A stretch of DNA of 64,000 nucleotides from positions 23,374,001-23,438,000 of the forward strand of contig NC_083566.1 of assembly GCF_019925205.1 (NCBI RefSeq). The letters are read 5' to 3'. The translations under genes and the position numbers were made by a program. Each line of letters opens with the position of its first letter. The first letter of the stretch is position 1. The notes beneath the pieces are model-generated. The model was not told where the DNA came from, did no database searches, and saw only the letters and a list, made by a program, of their open reading frames with translations. Shown one piece after another: positions 49,701 through 63,376 of this stretch. Source of the DNA: Metopolophium dirhodum. Taxonomy: Eukaryota; Arthropoda; Insecta; Hemiptera; Aphididae.

Positions 49701-50282
49701 ATAATATTTTGAAGACTTATGATTTATAATATCACTTAAAATAATTTTGAATGCTTATTTTATTATTTAATGCAGTAGATTATGACTTTAACGTATTTAT
49801 TATGTGTTATTTAAATGAGCTTATCTTTTCGAGTATAATAGTTTTATTGTTAATAATATTATAGTATAATAAAAAAAAGTGTCTTCATAAACTGGTGCAA
49901 TTAAGGGACATAGTATAGGTATCTAAACTCTCACAAATTTAAATTAAATAAAAAATATGGCCTCTGTTCATGCATTTACATTGTACATAGAAAAATTGAT
50001 TTTAAGACGCAGTTTCATTTGACCGATATACATAACTGTATATAAGTAAAATTTCTGTAAATAAGATGTATATTTTATTCATATAGCTCATAAATGTTAC
50101 AATTGGGCCAAATAATATTGTGTAAAAAAACACTATTTTACACCTGAGAATGGACGTAGGTAAATAATTGTCAAGATGTTGTAGACATAATATCATGCTT
50201 ATTTTTTTTACAATGCCTACCTAACGAATATTATTATCTCAAATCAACTGAAAAATTAAAAAGTGCATTGTAAAAAAATGTG
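46788..50282. other. AT-rich non-coding stretch
   Basis: No gene or complete element recognised. The open frames present are short and of AT-driven composition. Confidence 0.55.
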
Positions 50283-50290
50283 TTTGGATT

Positions 50291-50837
50291 CAGTGCTGGA
50301 TCTTGAACTCTTAGGGCCCCGGTGCAACAAAAAAATTAGAGGCCCCTAATTTAAAAATGTTATAAAAAAAAGCTACAAGTATATACTACAAAACTATGAT
50401 AACTCAACAGCACTAAAATATTAAGATATTCTATTTTAAGAAATTGTTTTCCTCGATTTTGCATTGGCAAAATTATCAACTATCTTCTCAATATTTAGAA
50501 TTTTAGTTCGTTCCTTTTCTCTATTTAAAATTGATATACAAGATAAACGTTCTTGTGCACATGTGTTTATCTTAGGTGATTCTTTATAAGCTTAAGTTTG
50601 GAAAGTTATCGTTCTGCTCCTGCCACAGTGATCGGCACTGTCAGAAAAATTATACAAGCACTTAAAACGTCTGGAAAACTACTTGGTCAATCATTGTTTA
50701 TAATGAAACTACCCAAAAGTTGTATTGTTTTTAATTTTTCATATTTTATAGTACTCAATATCCTTAATATCGGGGGCCCCAAATATTTCAAAGAGTCGGG
50801 GCCCCGCGCCGGTACAATGGCGGTTTATCCGGCACTG
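50291..50837 (-). mobile_element. hAT element with perfect 8-bp target duplication
   Basis: The termini are CAGTGCTGGATC on the left and the inverse of CAGTGCCGGATA on the right (ending 50837). TTTGGATT lies on both sides (50283-50290 and 50838-50845), the 8-bp duplication diagnostic of hAT insertion. GGGGCCCC-rich subterminal words (50313-50346 and 50773-50806) are typical of this subgroup. It is 547 bp, internally deleted, and keeps part of a transposase C-terminus on the minus strand. Confidence 0.93.
50452..50625 (-). pseudogene. hAT transposase dimerisation-domain remnant
   Basis: The minus strand reads GAER, stop, LSKLKLIKNHLR, stop, then after a shift QERLSCISILNREKERTKIL and NIEKIVDNFANAKSRKTIS before a stop. 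Intact hAT proteins have AERSFSKLK..K..LRS.M.QERL..LA.LSIE at this place, the C-terminal dimerisation region (Dimer_Tnp_hAT), and end in a D.FA..K.RK-like helix. At least two stops and one frameshift make it dead. The version resembles the ZMYM1-like transposons common in aphids, which I state from recall. Confidence 0.75.
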
Positions 50838-50845
50838 TTTGGATT

Positions 50846-53519
50846 CCATTCTATAGAAGTTATATTTATTCTGTCCACATACATTTTTAAATGCTGAAAA
50901 TAATTGTATTTGAATAATATTATATTTTGATAAGTTTTTGATTTATAATTGTATTTGCTGACTCTAGTGAACTGATAATAAATATAAACTCATAAAATAG
51001 TGCAATGTGAAATGTGTAGGTAATAACGTGAAAAGTTGATAATTTTGAGAACGAAAACTTTTGCATTCAATTCAAACGTGTAAATCATTTATTTATATCG
51101 TCTTACAGCACGAGCGTCGAACATGATTTATATATTACCACTAAATTCATATCCCAAAATATCATTCAATTTTACTTTGGAATATCTCCTTGGAATTGTA
51201 TGATTATTTAATTTAGATTCTTTGTAGTAAGGGAACTTTAATATTTCTATAGTTTTGAATTCTGATAATAAACAGTAAAGTAATTTATACGATCGAAAAG
51301 TTTGGAATTATTATGTATAGTATCATTGTATATTTAATTGAAATAATATCTGTTTTATCGTAAATGTGTAACAATTTTCAAGTGCGTGAGAGTTATACTA
51401 ATTTAATACGAATAAAGTTAAAATACTTATAAATTTGATTATTGGGTCATATACTCATGTCTTAGATGTGCCCCTGTTTTGCAAATGGATATAGGTACAT
51501 AATATTATGAACTTCAAAGCGTGTATGCAACTGTATTTTATAATTACTAATGTACCATTATATAGAAGCATAATGAAACAATATTATATTATGCCACCTT
51601 CCGTTCGTTTTTTGATATTATATATTACGTATGTTTATGATATTGTTTTCGACTAAAAAATTAAAACTTAAAAAATGTTTAGTTAAACCACCAATAAATC
51701 GATGTAAAAATAGTAATAATAATAAATTCTATTCCACTTGGAGTTATATCAGTATTTAAGTGAAATCCGTTTTTAATTTTGTATTCTATTGGAGATGAAT
51801 CACCGAAGTTTTGAACATATTATTTTAATGTTCTAAAAATCATTATTTTATACAACAAAAAACCAGGGCACACGTCACAGTTAAACCAAATGAATCCGTA
51901 TAGCTTCTGCAGTTAGGAAAAATAATGATAAACAATAACAACATAAACTATTTTGTATATCCACTAAACACCGGTGTTTACCATAGAGTGTTTTAGGTTA
52001 TTTTAAACTTTATTACTACAAAATTAAAGTTATTTATTAGACGTAAACTTCCGATCGTTCATCCAAAGTTCACACAGACCTACAGCACTCCGATGATCTA
52101 TTAACAGATCCGAAACAATAATAATCAGTTAAGAACTGTTATATCATTAAACTAACCTCCACGGTTAGTTTTCAGCCTATCTGGCACAATAATAATATTG
52201 TTAAAGTAACATTAATACGGTGTCCACATGTTTTGGGTGTCGTCTGCTCAGTAGGTATTAATTGTGAACAATATTTGAATCGAGAAATAATATTTTAATC
52301 TGCGGGAATTAGGTTAACCATGAATACAAGTCCAGCTGATTACTACTGTACAGAACTGTTATGTAGTGTTTATACAGTATTATATACTTACCTATATACT
52401 CGAGCAATCGAACTATAAGTTTTTTATGCAGATAAGTTCAAAGACACGCAAGCAATAAACTTACATGTAAGTATGTAATATTATTTTTAAATTGGATTGA
52501 ATTAAATTTGATATAGGTACATGAAATTCACGTATAGGTTTAGTCGGTGGTTGGTTTTATTACATATTATTCGTATTAACCATTAACAATAATGGTAAGT
52601 ATTTTGATTAAAAAATATTTATCACGTCAACATAATATAATATTAAACATATTAAAACTACATATAATTTTCATATAATTCCATATCAGTAAAGCTGTTG
52701 CACATTATTCTAATTTAATTAAGTTAAATTAAAAGTAAATCAAACAACATAAAATTCATTTTAAGAATATTAGTTTTACATTACATCACTATATAAGCGA
52801 TGTTATTTGATGTTCATTAAGTTGTTTGTGTGGAGTCTATATAAATGTTAAATGACTAATTAATTTAACTTTTATCGGTTTGACTGTTGGATTTTTTATT
52901 TATGCAATGTATTGTATCTGTGAACACCCATTTTGGTGAAAAAAGTAGGTGCTTAGAATCAGTTTAATGATCATAAATCAATAATATGCACGGTAAAAGA
53001 TATTGTTTTCCGATTTACGTTATAGTTTCTCTAAGCACAAAATATATTATAACGCACAAACTACCATTTAATGTTGAAGGTTAAATTTTTGGCTGTGCAT
53101 TTTGAAAAACAAAATAGCTAACAAATTTTTGCGATTTTTGACGACTTTTGTAAAAATGTGAACGTAGGTATGGACTATAGAATATAGATGCTTAGAAAAA
53201 AATGTTCACTATGTATTTTTCAATTTTTGATTATTGTTATTGCGGTAAGAACACAATATTTGAGTACTTTGTATTTAATGTTCAATCTTGTTTATTCACA
53301 AACGAAAATAGTACCATGTATAAATCGAAAATAAACTAAAAACGTCAACAACTTTAAATATATATAATAAAGAAATATTTTGAAAATTATATCATGTCTT
53401 TATAAATATTATTTTCAATATTAAAATGTTATAAACATTTTTATACATGCCTAACACAGTCAACTGCTTTTCTATAAGAATTCTGGTTTTCTCGTTCTGA
53501 AAAGAACATGGCATTTTTT
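50846..53519. other. AT-rich non-coding stretch
   Basis: No gene was recognised. The 53080-53520 part may be decayed family A interior, since it leads into a family A right end. Confidence 0.5.
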
Positions 53520-53643
53520 TTTACCCGCTAAAAATTACAAAAACCATCCTAGAATTTAAATTTTTTTTTTCTTTAATTAAATGTGTAAAACTGTAAAATA
53601 TTTTTAAAAAACAACCAATACATTCATTGCTCTGCTAAGAATC
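53520..53643 (+). repeat. Family A repeat, right-end fragment
   Basis: It ends in CCAATACATTCATTGCTCTG, CTAAGAATC (53643), preceded by the usual A-rich block. The left limit is not resolvable by eye. Confidence 0.55.
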
Positions 53644-54840
53644 TAATATCACGCACTCAGATTTACTTCGAGTAGTGTATTACTACACTATTGACTATAA
53701 GTAAACTAAAAAGGTAAACTTTTCAATAGGTAATTCCTACAAGTCGAAAGAAACCATAAAGACAACTACTAAATAATATTGAACAATTACGGCCAGTTTA
53801 GTTTTAAATTAACTAAGCTTCACTCAAAACGATTTTTCAAACGTCAAGATTTACCATTGATTTTGTTTTTAAAATTATAATAAACCCCCAGGGTTGCTTG
53901 CAGACGATTGAACAAAGCAAGACAAGTGCCCAACATCCAGTAAATATATTCTGTTGGCTAATCGGTTTTTTCATTTATTTTGTCAGAGATAATATGATGT
54001 TGTAATTACGATATGAGATTAAAAAAATATTCAACTTCTGGAGTTTTTAGTACCTCAAAAAATAATAGCACAACAACGATACTTAATTTCAGTATTTCTA
54101 TATTCGTATTACACATTAATTTAATATTTACTAGTTACTACCAAGTTAAACATATTTTCAAACAAAACTTTAAATTTATCGTAGAACCATATTTTTTTTA
54201 AACAAAATTATTGTTAAAAAAATATTTGTAGGTATTTGAACAAATCTGCAATTTTTAAGTCATAGTTATTTTTGTTTTAAAATAATTATCTAAAAACTCG
54301 ATAGAAACATTCTATTTGTGAAGGAGAATTAAAACGATATAATTTTCCAATTAATAGTAATTTCACTAAATTCCACACGATTTATATTGTATTATATATA
54401 TAATATAATATATATTGTATAAGCAGCATTTACGTCAAATTATTCGAGTGTAATATAACAATACATTTTGTGTGGAGACATGTCAAATGAAAATAAGATC
54501 GTACCTACATATTTAAATTTATATAATAAAACACATTTTGATACATAATATTAAAATTTAATTTAGGTTCAAGGAACGTTGTTAAGGACAAAACGGATAC
54601 ACTACAAACACAAGTCTACAACAGGTAGCGCGTGTGGAGATGATTGACGTTAGCGTAACATGAATACGGTATAGTAATTAGTTTTGCGCACGATTAAAAG
54701 GGTGCTCTCGCGTGGATCTGGAATGCGGAATGACACATGAAACAGAAACCAATGCAATATTTACGACAGAAGTTAGGGGAAATTACCATGATGACAGACT
54801 TCATATATCATAATGATGTTGAATAAAATTAATGTAAAAC
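53644..54840. other. AT-rich non-coding stretch
   Basis: A GC-richer patch at 54590-54740 has CpG words but no open frame with splice signals or known motif. Confidence 0.5.
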
Positions 54841-55429
54841 AAAAGGTGGACAAGTGGGTACCTCTCTGCTGTACAGTAGTTGTCGAGCATGTCGTTGTTA
54901 TGGATGTGTTATATTTGAATTTCAATGATAAATCATTGTATACGAAAAACGATTCTGAGCGGAGACGTTGTGCCAAGCTAGCATACTTTTATGAATAATT
55001 AAATTTAATAGTTAAAATAAAATTTAACAAAAATCAAAAATATCTCATGGCATGACTTTCCAGTAATTTTTTTTTCTTTTCGAGATAGAAAAACTTGCTG
55101 GGAACCTTCTATTAAAATTTCTTATGTTAGCTATGAAAAGAAAAACTTTTGTGAATTTCTAATTGAAAAATAATTTACAACATTTGAAAAAATTATGATG
55201 GCTATAAATAGCTCAAATAGAGTTCAAATAGTTTAAAATTTTACCATGTATGGAAATAGCCATTTTAACATTTGGTGAAAATTTCAAGTGCCTACGGTTG
55301 TTAGATTTTGAATAACAACAAAATATCAAAAATTTAATTTTTTATTCAAACGCTCATAAAAAAAAATTTAGTAAAAAAAAAAAATACATCGTTGTAAAAT
55401 CAATACATTCTTTCGCTCCGCTAAGAATC
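54841..55429 (+). repeat. Family A repeat, short full copy
   Basis: Left end: GGTGGACAAGTGGGTACC, CTCTGCTGTACAGTAG, GATTCTGAGCGGAGACG. Right end: ACATCGTTGTAAAATCAATAC, TCGCTCCGCTAAGAATC (55429). At 589 bp it is shorter than the 41191 copy, with about 290 bp of interior missing. Open frames on both strands at the left end are non-coding coincidences. Confidence 0.75.
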
Positions 55430-58400
55430 TAAAACACTGAAGCCGGTGGAGATGACGACACGCCACGACTCACGGGAACACTCTTTTTGGGATACGCATA
55501 ATATGTGAGCGGACAGATATTTACTTTCATTACTTCCAAATTATTTTTCAAAATCATACATATTCTTAAGAATATTGATTTTCTAGAAGCGAATATAAGC
55601 CTCAGAAAACATCTCACTATTCACCACTATTCACTAGACATGCCATTGCCAACCATGCATCAAAGTCAACCGTTCAAAAGTCATCATCGTCCATTGGTCA
55701 TCCAGTATTCATTGTGTTTTACCAGCCGCTAGTGCCTAGATGAGCCGTGTTTGTCCACCACCTGTTCAATGAGTAGACGTCAGCAGACAACAAACGAAAA
55801 CTCTGACATGGCCAACTAACAACAAAGATATCATGGTAAGACATTAAGAGATTTGTCTCTTCCAAATCTGAAACACTTCATAATTGAGATGTGCCCCTCC
55901 TTATTTGGCCTGAGACGTGCGTTACATTACCTTATCCTGATTAGGTATACGTCTTTCATTTTGTATCATGTATTTCTCGACCACTGTGTGAGCCTTAACG
56001 AACACTTTAATAGATTATTGTAAATAAATCCGTCAAAATGACAAAAAATCTATGAGTTAAATCTTTTACGGGGGTACGAGATATATCCGTGCTGTTTCAA
56101 CATCATATTTAATTATAATAAAATACTAACATGTTGCTAATTCAACAAAAAATCTATTTCATATTATACAATGTTCAAACCAGGTTGATGTTCTAATTTT
56201 GTTATATTATGTATATATTAGATAAGTTGTACTAGTGATCGGTAGACAGTAATAGAATTACGAAATTTTATTAGCTTTTTAAAAGGTTGTATTCCATAAT
56301 ATTATGTTCAATATAATCTCGTATAATGTTTCACTAGGTATTGAATTCATTCAGGTAATATTAGGTCGAATTCGCTTATGCCTTAAAACGATATTTATTT
56401 TAAGGGGCTAGATAATCAGGTCCTGATATCTAAACTATGTTATACCCCAATTTTTTTTTTTTAATGACGTATGAATTTATTATTAAATGTATTGAAAATA
56501 CTACTATGTAAAGCATAATAAAAACACTTTATATATGAACCTTATTATTTTTTAAAACAATTAAACACTGTGAACATAATTTTTAAATTTATAAATTGAG
56601 TTATTTTACATTATTATTGTACAAAGCATAACTTACAAAAATATTATGTGATCTGTATTATATAATTATGATTTTTTCAAAAAAAATATTCAGTTATAAG
56701 CCTTTGATTGTAATAAATTAAAGTTAGAATAATAAAACCTTTTGATAAAACTCACAATAAAGCGTGAGATCGTTATAGGAGAATTAGAGGACTAGTTTTC
56801 GATTGAAATTGTATTCAAAATTACATCGTTATTTCCGGACTATTATACCTTGTAACTGGGATCGTTGTATATACAAACACAATTACTGTACATGTGATAG
56901 AAAACCAACCAAATACATTGCTGGGAACCGTTATACTTGGAATATCATTGTATTCTGCATCGTTATAATAGGTTTTTAAATTGTTAAATTAAATGTTTAA
57001 TATTATTAGAATCCCCGTTTAGCACTAAACGCTTAACAAAAGTATACTTCCAAGTGCTTTCGACTTTCGAGTGCAACCGATTGCATCATCTTATATTTAA
57101 ATTGTATTATGTTTACATAGTATTATATTTATTTATGTCCACATAACATATTATTATCTACATGCCTAGTTCATTATAAAAATGTCAACGGCAACACTTT
57201 CACGGGACTGACATGAAATTAGATTTCAATATAGAAATTGAATGCATTATGCGTGTTCAGTAAATTAATAAAACTGAATAGGTACCTATATTTATTGTGT
57301 TGAGTAGGTCACATTGTCGGATATAGGTATGTGATATATCAATATTGACTATGAATATTACAAAACATTATGCCAAAATATAAAAATAAAAAATATATTA
57401 ATCTGTTGTAAGATTATTATAATTCAAACTACACGAATTGAATGACAAATGGTTAAAATATAACATTGTAAAAGTAATAAATATTGTGATTATAATTTTC
57501 ATCAATGTGGATGTATTTTTATAATAGTAAATAAATATTTATGATAATAATATATAGGTAGGTAATACTTACCTAGAATGTAAACACATAAAAAATTATT
57601 AATTTGTGCAATTCCGCTATTTAGAATTTTTACTGATATAATAACGGTGCAATGCAATCTATTTGAATATATAATATGTATAAGTTAGTAGATTATAATA
57701 AATCTACAATACTATAATATTTATCTTATAAAATGTATACACATTACCCACTCAATAAAATATATTTATAAAAAAAATATATTTTTTTTTTAACTAAACA
57801 CAAATAAATAACGTATATTGTTCTAAAACCAGTAGTTTTAACGTTACACTAATATGAGAGTTTAGAAACAAGTGTAAACTTTTATGGAATAAAAAACAAA
57901 TATTCCAAACTGAATAATAAATAATAAAATTAAAAACAATAAATAAATTTATTATATTTATACATTTTTCTACTTTTTTCTATTCTTAGAACGTAAAAAT
58001 CCCTTATACATTTGGATTTTAATATTAATTTTCCAAAACGCAAAAAAAAAATATTACGAATATTTAACAAAAAAATGTAAATAGGTGTTAAATAGATTTA
58101 TTGAAGAACCTCTTCTTAACTTAACTTAAAATTGTTTACGAATACCTATCATGATTTATTATTGTTTATTTCAAAATCATTATTTTAGCATAAGGTAACC
58201 AGTGGCGTATCCTGGTTGCCGTTGGTAGGATTTCAACTTTAATGTGATATCTCTAGTCATAGGTAAAACAAAATTAAATATAATATAATATTACATTTAA
58301 GATTTAAATGATATTTGTCTAAGTGGCTGCAGTAGAAATGAAATCTATAATATTATGTCATAAGATGTATAATAATACTATTGTATCATAGTATTATTAT

Positions 58401-58541
58401 ACTTGTTTAGAAATTACTAATTATAAATATTGATTCAGAAGTAATATTATATTAATATGTTTAAAAATACCAATCGAAAATAATTATTATAGCAACTGAC
58501 AAAGATGCGCGTATAGTTAATTTTAAAAATAAATTACCAAC
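55430..58541. other. Non-coding stretch
   Basis: 55430-56000 is less AT-rich than average but has no open frame or splice-bounded exon that I trust. The remainder is AT-rich. CAGTGGCGTATCCTGG at 58201-58216 looks like an orphan hAT-type end. Confidence 0.5.
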
Positions 58542-58543
58542 TA

Positions 58544-58937
58544 CGGTCGACTCTCGATAATTCAAAGTTGAACGCTCGGCAATTCGAAGTATATTCACCA
58601 AAATGTATTTCTTATAATTTGATCGTTAATAATTTACCTTACAATCGTCTAAACATAAATAAATAGCCGGCGTAATCGATAGTCGGCAGAATCAACTTAA
58701 ACAAAAATCCAGCGGAATTGATAGCCGTTGAAATTAATATTAAAACAGTGGAGTCGATAATACCCCATACATTTAGCTTATTATTTCTGATAACTATCGA
58801 ATTATCGTAGGTACGAAATTTTCTTTCACTACCCAGTAATTCGAAAGTTGTTTTGTCCTCTTGATATTTCGAACCACTCTCGGTAATTCGAAATTTTTCA
58901 TAGGGCCCTTTACCATCGAATTAACGACAGTCGTCTG
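58544..58937. mobile_element. Tc1/mariner (pogo/Tigger-like) MITE
   Basis: The left end CGGTCGACTCTCGATAATTC (58544) mirrors the right end, whose reverse complement starts CAGACGACTGTCGTTAATTC (58937). Inner words AATTCGAA and TCGATA recur near both ends. TA dinucleotides at 58542-58543 and 58938-58939 flank it, the target duplication of this superfamily. It is 394 bp with no coding capacity. Confidence 0.8.
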
Positions 58938-58960
58938 TATAACAATATTTTACCGTATGG

Positions 58961-59503
58961 TAGAGCTCTGCACGGTTTGGTCTAGACCAGTCCGAACCGG
59001 ACCGGACCGGATTATGGTCCGGTTTTTTTCGGTCTTTGTGTATTATAATTTAATGTGGTTCGGTCTCTTCGTCTAAAAAAAAAAAATGGTCCGGTCCGGT
59101 TCGATCCTTATAAAAAAAATGGTCCAGTCCAGTCCGCCTTCGAGTTTATATTAGGTACCTATCTATTGTCCGGTCTATAGTGATCTGCATTTTGAACGTT
59201 GATTTAATAATATAATTTATATTAGGTACGTTGAAAAAATAAAAATCATTATCATAATAAAATATTCGTTCGGTCTGGCTTCATTTCTATTTTATCGGCC
59301 TGGTCCGCTCCGGTCCGGTCCGGTCCTAGTCTTTGTTAAAATGTATCAGTCCGGTCCGCTCCGGGCCTGGTACTTGTTAAAATATATCAGTCCGGTCTGG
59401 TCTGGCTTAATTTTCATTTTATCGAGTCCGGTCCAGTCCTGGTCTCTGTTAAAAATTATCAGTCCGGTCCGGTCTATAAGAAAACGGACCGTGCAGAGCT
59501 CTA
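58961..59503. mobile_element. hAT-type MITE filled with CCGGTCCGG repeats
   Basis: The perfect terminal inverted repeats are TAGAGCTCTGCACGGT at 58961 and ACCGTGCAGAGCTCTA ending at 59503. The exact 8-bp duplication CCGTATGG lies at 58953-58960 and 59504-59511. The interior is dominated by CCGGTCCGG and its variants, with three diverged copies of a unit like TTTGTTAAAATGTATCAGTC (about 59332, 59374, 59447). Open frames on both strands (59341-59562, 59346-59540) are translations of the repeat. Its left end is 23 bp from the Tc1-type MITE (15 bp from its own duplication). Confidence 0.92.
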
Positions 59504-59511
59504 CCGTATGG

Positions 59512-62500
59512 ACGAAGCTGCCGGTCGTCCCAAACGCCATAAATATGATAAATGTATCTTAAATAATATTATATTCACTGTCGGCTGTCGCTATTAGAAC
59601 ACATTTAAATTACAATACAATACAATATATTATTGATAAAACATAATAATATATACTATTTAGTTATAACTTACAATAAATGTATTGGCTTTGATAGAGA
59701 TATTAGAGGCGTCGTGACTATAAAATAGTTTGAAGTATGGGTATGAATAAATGTTAAGCCATGGTCACAGGTTGAGGATAAAACTTAGCTTAACATGTCA
59801 AGTACCAAAACTAATTGTGTTTTGGTGTGTTTTAAAATAAAAACAAAAACATTTGAAGTTTACTAGTCTAAACTTATAACTTGTTAGCTTAGATACTGCA
59901 CTACTGCAGGATTGATTAACCTATAAACTAGGCTACAATCAGTGCCATTCTAAAAGTGTTTTCTGATTTATTATTGCAGAATGCAGATGCAAGTAATTAT
60001 AATTGTTTCTATTTCCATCAGATGATGATACATTTTCAACTTTAAAACTAAACTAGTTGATCGTCAACGTGGCTATGTCTGTTTAAAATTGGTATTTCAT
60101 TATAAATAAAAAAATCTCTTATGAATGCAAAACAATGTGTCAATCAAACATTGAAAAGCTACATTATAAACAAAAAAAAAATAAATATAGTTCTAACTAA
60201 TTGTGATTATAATTTATGACATCAGTTTAATTTATAGTATGACTCAGATTGTGTAAATATAGGTATATTGTGTTGTTTGTGCATACATAATATAATAAAT
60301 TTGGTGACATTGTCTACTATACAATACAAAAGGGTCAAGCTAAAACTATATTTTTATTCAAATTGTTGTTATAATTATTTTTTTTTAAATAGGTATCTAC
60401 TATAATTTTCTTCTCTGTACTGGCAAGGCAGTATGATGATGATGATGTAGACAAGGAATTTGGGTTTTACCGCTTATGCGAAATGTTTGTAAACAAAATT
60501 TTATTTACAAGTTTTTTTTTTTTTTAAATTTGTAAAAGTATTATTACTGTAAGCAAATGTTAATATATGCCCTCACACGGTAAATAAACCTTTAGTTGAT
60601 GACTGACGGGGTCATCAATTATTCATTACAATCATTATAATCAGTTTTGCGTTAATGTTATCGTAGCCGTAAATATATTGTTTTTGAATTTTGTTAAAAT
60701 GTAATACACCTGATGGTATGATTTTGTTGAATTACGAGTTCATTAAATTAGCCATAATAATGGTAGTAGTTCAAAATTATTGAAGACTTATTGACTTTTT
60801 ATTTTGAAAAATCACAACAGTTACACAAAAATATTTATTTATGTTTTGATTTTTATTAAGTTCTCTACTTTTATTTTTAGCATTATCGACATAATTTTAA
60901 TTAACCTTAAGACTTTATTATAATACGTAATTCGCATATTATAATTAATATAAAGTATTTTATTAATGGACATCTAATACGCACCCGGGCAAACATCATT
61001 TGAATTCAAATATCGATTATCCACCGCATGTTCTAAACCACTAGCAAGTCCAACAAAAAAATATATTAAAAAACGTGTTGGAAAAAAATCCTTAATAAAT
61101 GTTCAGTGTCGTAACTATTCACATTAGGTTTTAGATTATAGGTTCAATAAATATAGTATATTATATTATTTGCGTATAAATTGTCCATCACTAAAATGTA
61201 AGTAATGCAAATAAATAACTTTACATTTGCATAAACATATTTTAACAGATTTGGTTTTTTTTTAATTTATTAACTATCTTAGCGCATCATTGTTATTGAA
61301 GCTATTGTATTTGCAGACTTCAGTTACACCTATTCATTTTTTATTTCAATATTCGTAAAAATATTTTAAACGGGAAATGTATAAACAAAGGACTTATTAT
61401 ATTATGTATTATATTATAGGTACACAAAATAAATATTATATTTTTGTGTTTACATTATGTATGAAATTTTAATATTCTCAGTTTATATTTTATTATAAAG
61501 TGATTCACTTGTATTTTCCCTTTAAAAATGCATTTATTCAAATTATGATTCATAGAACTAATAATGGGATACTTTCTTGAAAAATAACCGATTAATGGAA
61601 ATGATTTCATACATTTAGCATTGCGTATGCTCAAAAAATCAAAAACTCAAAATGCTATTGTTTAACTTAGGAAGTATAATATCAAACATATAGTAAAATT
61701 ATTGGTGGTAAAATTGGAGCCTTTTTTATTAAATAAAGTAAGTTTAACTTCCAACTGTGAAACTCAAATAAATAAAAATACCTTTAGATACCCTTTACAC
61801 CGTGTACGTATAATAATATGGTGTATCTATATTATCATAAACATAATATACCTACTATATTATTATGAATAAGTATTTAACAACGTAATCTCTGTGATAT
61901 GTACTTTTTTGTTGCATAACGTTATTGTTATTATAAATAGTATATATGTACTAAAATAATCAACTGTTTTAGTTTTTCGACAATACGAAAGACTAATAAA
62001 TAATAATCGATAATTAATTATAAACTGTAGGTAATATTAGGTACTGCTTAATGTTTTGTCAACTAGAAAATTAAATTAATCTGTACTTTTGTAAAAATAG
62101 AAAACTAATAAGTCACATTAGACGTGATTATTTAAATTCAATATTAAAATAATGTGATCATTTTCAGTGACTATAGAAACATTATATATGCGTAAAACAA
62201 TTTTAATGGTTTTTTTTTTTATGTTAATGATTTATGACCAATCAGAATACACTTAATTGCTTATCAATTGAATTATTTTAACTAGTTTAGACTTGTATTT
62301 TGCGTATACTTCAAAAGTAAAATATCGACTACCTATTATAGGTATTTGATAATATACAATAGCAATACTTATACTGAGTAACATGAAATGTAATTTAAAT
62401 ACCATAATGTAATGTTCAGTAAAATAATTGAATTTAATCTGATTGCGGTATAATATAATATCAGGACAAATTTTCGGAACGAAATAATATTGATTAGTTA

Positions 62501-63104
62501 GTTTGACTTAATTTTACTATGGTGAAACTAAATATGATTAGATTTATACCAAAATAAAATAAATGAATATAATAATTAATTAATAACTATCCAGATTTTA
62601 GGAAAACTAGTGTGTAATTATTTTTCATTAAACGCAGTACATTTATTTAAATTAAATTAAATTGTATACATTTTAACTTTTGATAAAGTTTCCACGTAGA
62701 GTAGACCACTTTTTTAAGGCTACTAATTTCAGATGGCTATTTGAATGCCTTTGTTTGATGAAAGGGTATTGTTATTTTAAATTTGACAGCCACCGTAAGA
62801 TAATCCATTAAAACATAATTACGAGCCGGTCTAATACATATAGATGAATGAGTAACATCTTGTTTTTAAGAAGTTGGTAAACTTAAAGAATGGTCTTTAC
62901 ACTTTTTAGTTTTAAATAGTTTCAGAAACATTAGAATTTCGAACCGGTGAAGGTGAAAATTACTCAAAAATAGTAAATTAGTAGGATAAAATCTTGCAAA
63001 TTATAAATGTACCTACGCATAAACATAATGCATTAATAACAGTGGCTTTTCTATTTTTTTAGATATTTTTTCTGTATTAACTTGTTTGTGGTATGAATTG
63101 TGGG
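59512..63104. other. AT-rich non-coding stretch
   Basis: No gene or complete element was recognised. A (GAT)n run of five units lies near 60434-60447. Confidence 0.55.
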
Positions 63105-63376
63105 TCACTCCAGGCCCTCCGCATCAAATTTTTGGCCGCTGTACTAAATGTTTTTGCGGGCCCTATACAAAACTTCCGAAAAATACAACCCATTAAAAAC
63201 GATAAGGGTGTCCCGTACACGATTTCTAGGTGATAAATGGTTAACACACAGCTTAAAAAAACAAAATTGCTATAAAATAAGTATTCCTATCAAAATTTCA
63301 AAAATTACAAATATATTTCAACGGGCCCCTCTGTACTGCAGGTTCAACAGCCCACTCCCCTTGTGCGGGAGCGTTG
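63105..63376. mobile_element. Probable hAT MITE fragment
   Basis: CTCCAGGCCCTCCGCATC near the left and GCGGGCCCTATAC inside are joined, on the right, by ACGGGCCCCTCTGTACTGC, CAACAGCCCACTCCCC and TTGTGCGGGAGCG. This resembles the order found in GGGCCCC-type hAT elements. Termini and target duplication are not clear. The open frame at 63148-63420 crosses it and is not credible as a gene. Confidence 0.35.

Noticed and set aside
59341..59562. Open frames on both strands in the CCGGT array
   Set aside because: They are periodic translations of the tandem repeat inside a MITE.
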